27,217 nucleotides of DNA. Source: Nephromyces sp. MM_2019. Lineage: Eukaryota; Apicomplexa; Aconoidasida; Nephromycida. Position numbers and translations under genes: made by a program. Of this stretch, positions 26,698-27,217 are shown piece after piece. The stretch's first letter is position 1. Each line of letters begins with the position of its first letter. Where the stretch lies: positions 1 through 27,217 of the forward strand of contig JADHZB010000001.1 of NCBI GenBank assembly GCA_015657535.1, read 5' to 3'. The notes beneath the pieces are model-generated. The model saw nothing but the letters and a program-made list of their open reading frames with translations. It was not told where the DNA came from and did no database searches.

Positions 26698-26950
26698 AAA
26701 CATCAATATATAAAATAAGTATATGCGCACACATAAATATATATATATATATCAATATACATCACACGATATATCTATAAGATATAGAAATAATGTGTGT
26801 GTATATATAAAAAATAAGAGAAAAATTTGTGTGTAACTTACACAAGTGAGCATAGGTCAGTTGTTAATAATGAGGGTAACATATCAGTTCGACGATCAAC
26901 TAAATAAACCGTTGTACTTCGAGCAGCTGCCTCTATATCAATTGCAGTAT
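22559..26950 (-). CDS. DIS3: DIS3/RRP44 exosome ribonuclease, 3' part (5' end off window)
   Basis: Eleven minus-strand exons in transcript order: 26950-26842, 26457-26305, 26035-25936, 25836-25759, 25420-25263, 24971-24863, 24468-24286, 23689-23588, 23296-23215, 23074-22933, 22679-22559. All phases agree, giving 444 residues to a TAA stop. The gene continues beyond 27217. DIS3 is the catalytic 3'-5' exoribonuclease of the RNA exosome. Visible RNB-domain blocks, in family order, are [25 protein letters not shown] then [50 protein letters not shown], and the signature [18 protein letters not shown], then [12 protein letters not shown]. An S1-like RNA-binding domain follows ([18 protein letters not shown]). 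The tail is short (ending ETNAPTI) and lacks the Lys-rich end of the human protein. The catalytic aspartates of RNB, the PIN nuclease domain and the cold-shock domains would be encoded off the window. Order and spacing fit DIS3/RRP44 better than DIS3L2. It converges with the DNAJC11-like gene. Confidence 0.94.
24491..24506. repeat. (AT)8 microsatellite in a DIS3 intron
   Basis: Eight AT dinucleotides just outside the exon that carries the RNB signature. Similar runs lie in neighbouring introns at about 25083-25099, 25213-25231 and 25444-25459. Confidence 0.9.
26248..26278. repeat. (AT)15 microsatellite in a DIS3 intron
   Basis: About 15 AT dinucleotides preceded by imperfect TACA repeats, inside the 269-base intron between the second and third visible DIS3 exons. 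On the opposite strand this intron mimics long Tyr-Ile-Cys frames that are not genes. Confidence 0.93.
26461..26815. repeat. Degenerate TA/CA minisatellite filling a DIS3 intron
   Basis: Nearly the whole 384-base intron is built from a degenerate unit resembling TACACATAAATATATATAT. At least five recognisable copies begin near 26473, 26548, 26578, 26641 and 26728, with variants TACACGCATAAAT and GCGCACACATAAAT. The unit length is not constant, so this looks like slippage plus point change and not a clean tandem array. Confidence 0.75.
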
Positions 26951-27217
26951 CTATTTGGAAAAATTTACACACACACACACACACATATATAAATGTATAT
27001 TTAAATAAATCCAAATTGAATTATTATATACATACAAAACATACACACACACATATTAATAGTTAAATATATATAAATTGAACTTTTTTATATATAGAAA
27101 ACATACACATATATATATTGAATACATATTATACAAACATACATATGTTTCATATAAATTAGAGATATATAACCCACACACATTCATGAATAAATATACA
27201 TGTAAAAATATGATATA
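26951..27217 (-). other. Intron sequence upstream of the last visible DIS3 exon
   Basis: The acceptor AG lies just upstream (minus strand) of 26950, and the exon enters with two bases of a split codon, so the preceding exon lies beyond the window. The stretch includes an (AC)9 run at 26967-26984 and several TA/CA-rich tracts. No coding block of DIS3 is visible in it. Confidence 0.7.

Overview
The window is nuclear DNA from an AT-rich, intron-dense unicellular eukaryote. Coding exons use the standard code: TAA and TAG end genes, and no TGA is read through. They are visibly richer in G+C than the DNA between them. I rebuilt six genes by reading exons, checking GT/AG ends and carrying the reading phase across every junction. 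Together they have about 50 exons and 44 complete introns of roughly 50-600 bases, and only about a quarter of the window is coding. The organism cannot be fixed from this sequence. An organellar bL35, a glutathione reductase with its own presequence and a DNAJC11 relative all point to a cell with a working mitochondrion. A parasitic protist (for example an apicomplexan-like alveolate) or an early-branching fungus would both fit.

Layout, left to right. 1-2011 is AT-rich DNA with no firm gene. 2012-2761 (+) is a single-exon organellar ribosomal protein bL35. 4621-8798 (+) is a 14-exon gene for an unrecognised 600-residue, Ser/Asn/Lys-rich, C-terminally coiled-coil protein. 9885-13179 (+) is a 9-exon glutathione reductase whose first exon is a transit-peptide-like leader. 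14105-15880 (+) is a 4-exon FMN-binding protein of the Alr4036/pyridoxamine-phosphate-oxidase-like family. 17281-20721 (+) is an 11-exon, strikingly short DNAJC11-type protein (J domain plus DNAJC11 C-terminal domain). 22559-26950 (-) is the 3' part of DIS3/RRP44, the exosome ribonuclease; its 5' part lies beyond the right edge. Five genes point right and DIS3 points left, so DNAJC11 and DIS3 converge.

Functionally this is a housekeeping neighbourhood and not a pathway cluster: organelle translation (bL35), thiol redox balance (glutathione reductase), a flavin-binding oxidase-like protein, a mitochondrial co-chaperone and RNA decay. Three of the six may act in or at the mitochondrion, but nothing shows joint regulation. 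The right-hand 3-4 kb differs in texture: DIS3 introns there are packed with (TA)n, (CA)n and degenerate TA/CA minisatellite, while introns to the left are ordinary AT-rich DNA.

No mobile element, CRISPR array, tRNA or rRNA was found. The points most worth a second look are the miniature DNAJC11, the leader exon of glutathione reductase, the orphan 14-exon protein, and the frequent GTT (especially GTTAG) splice donors.
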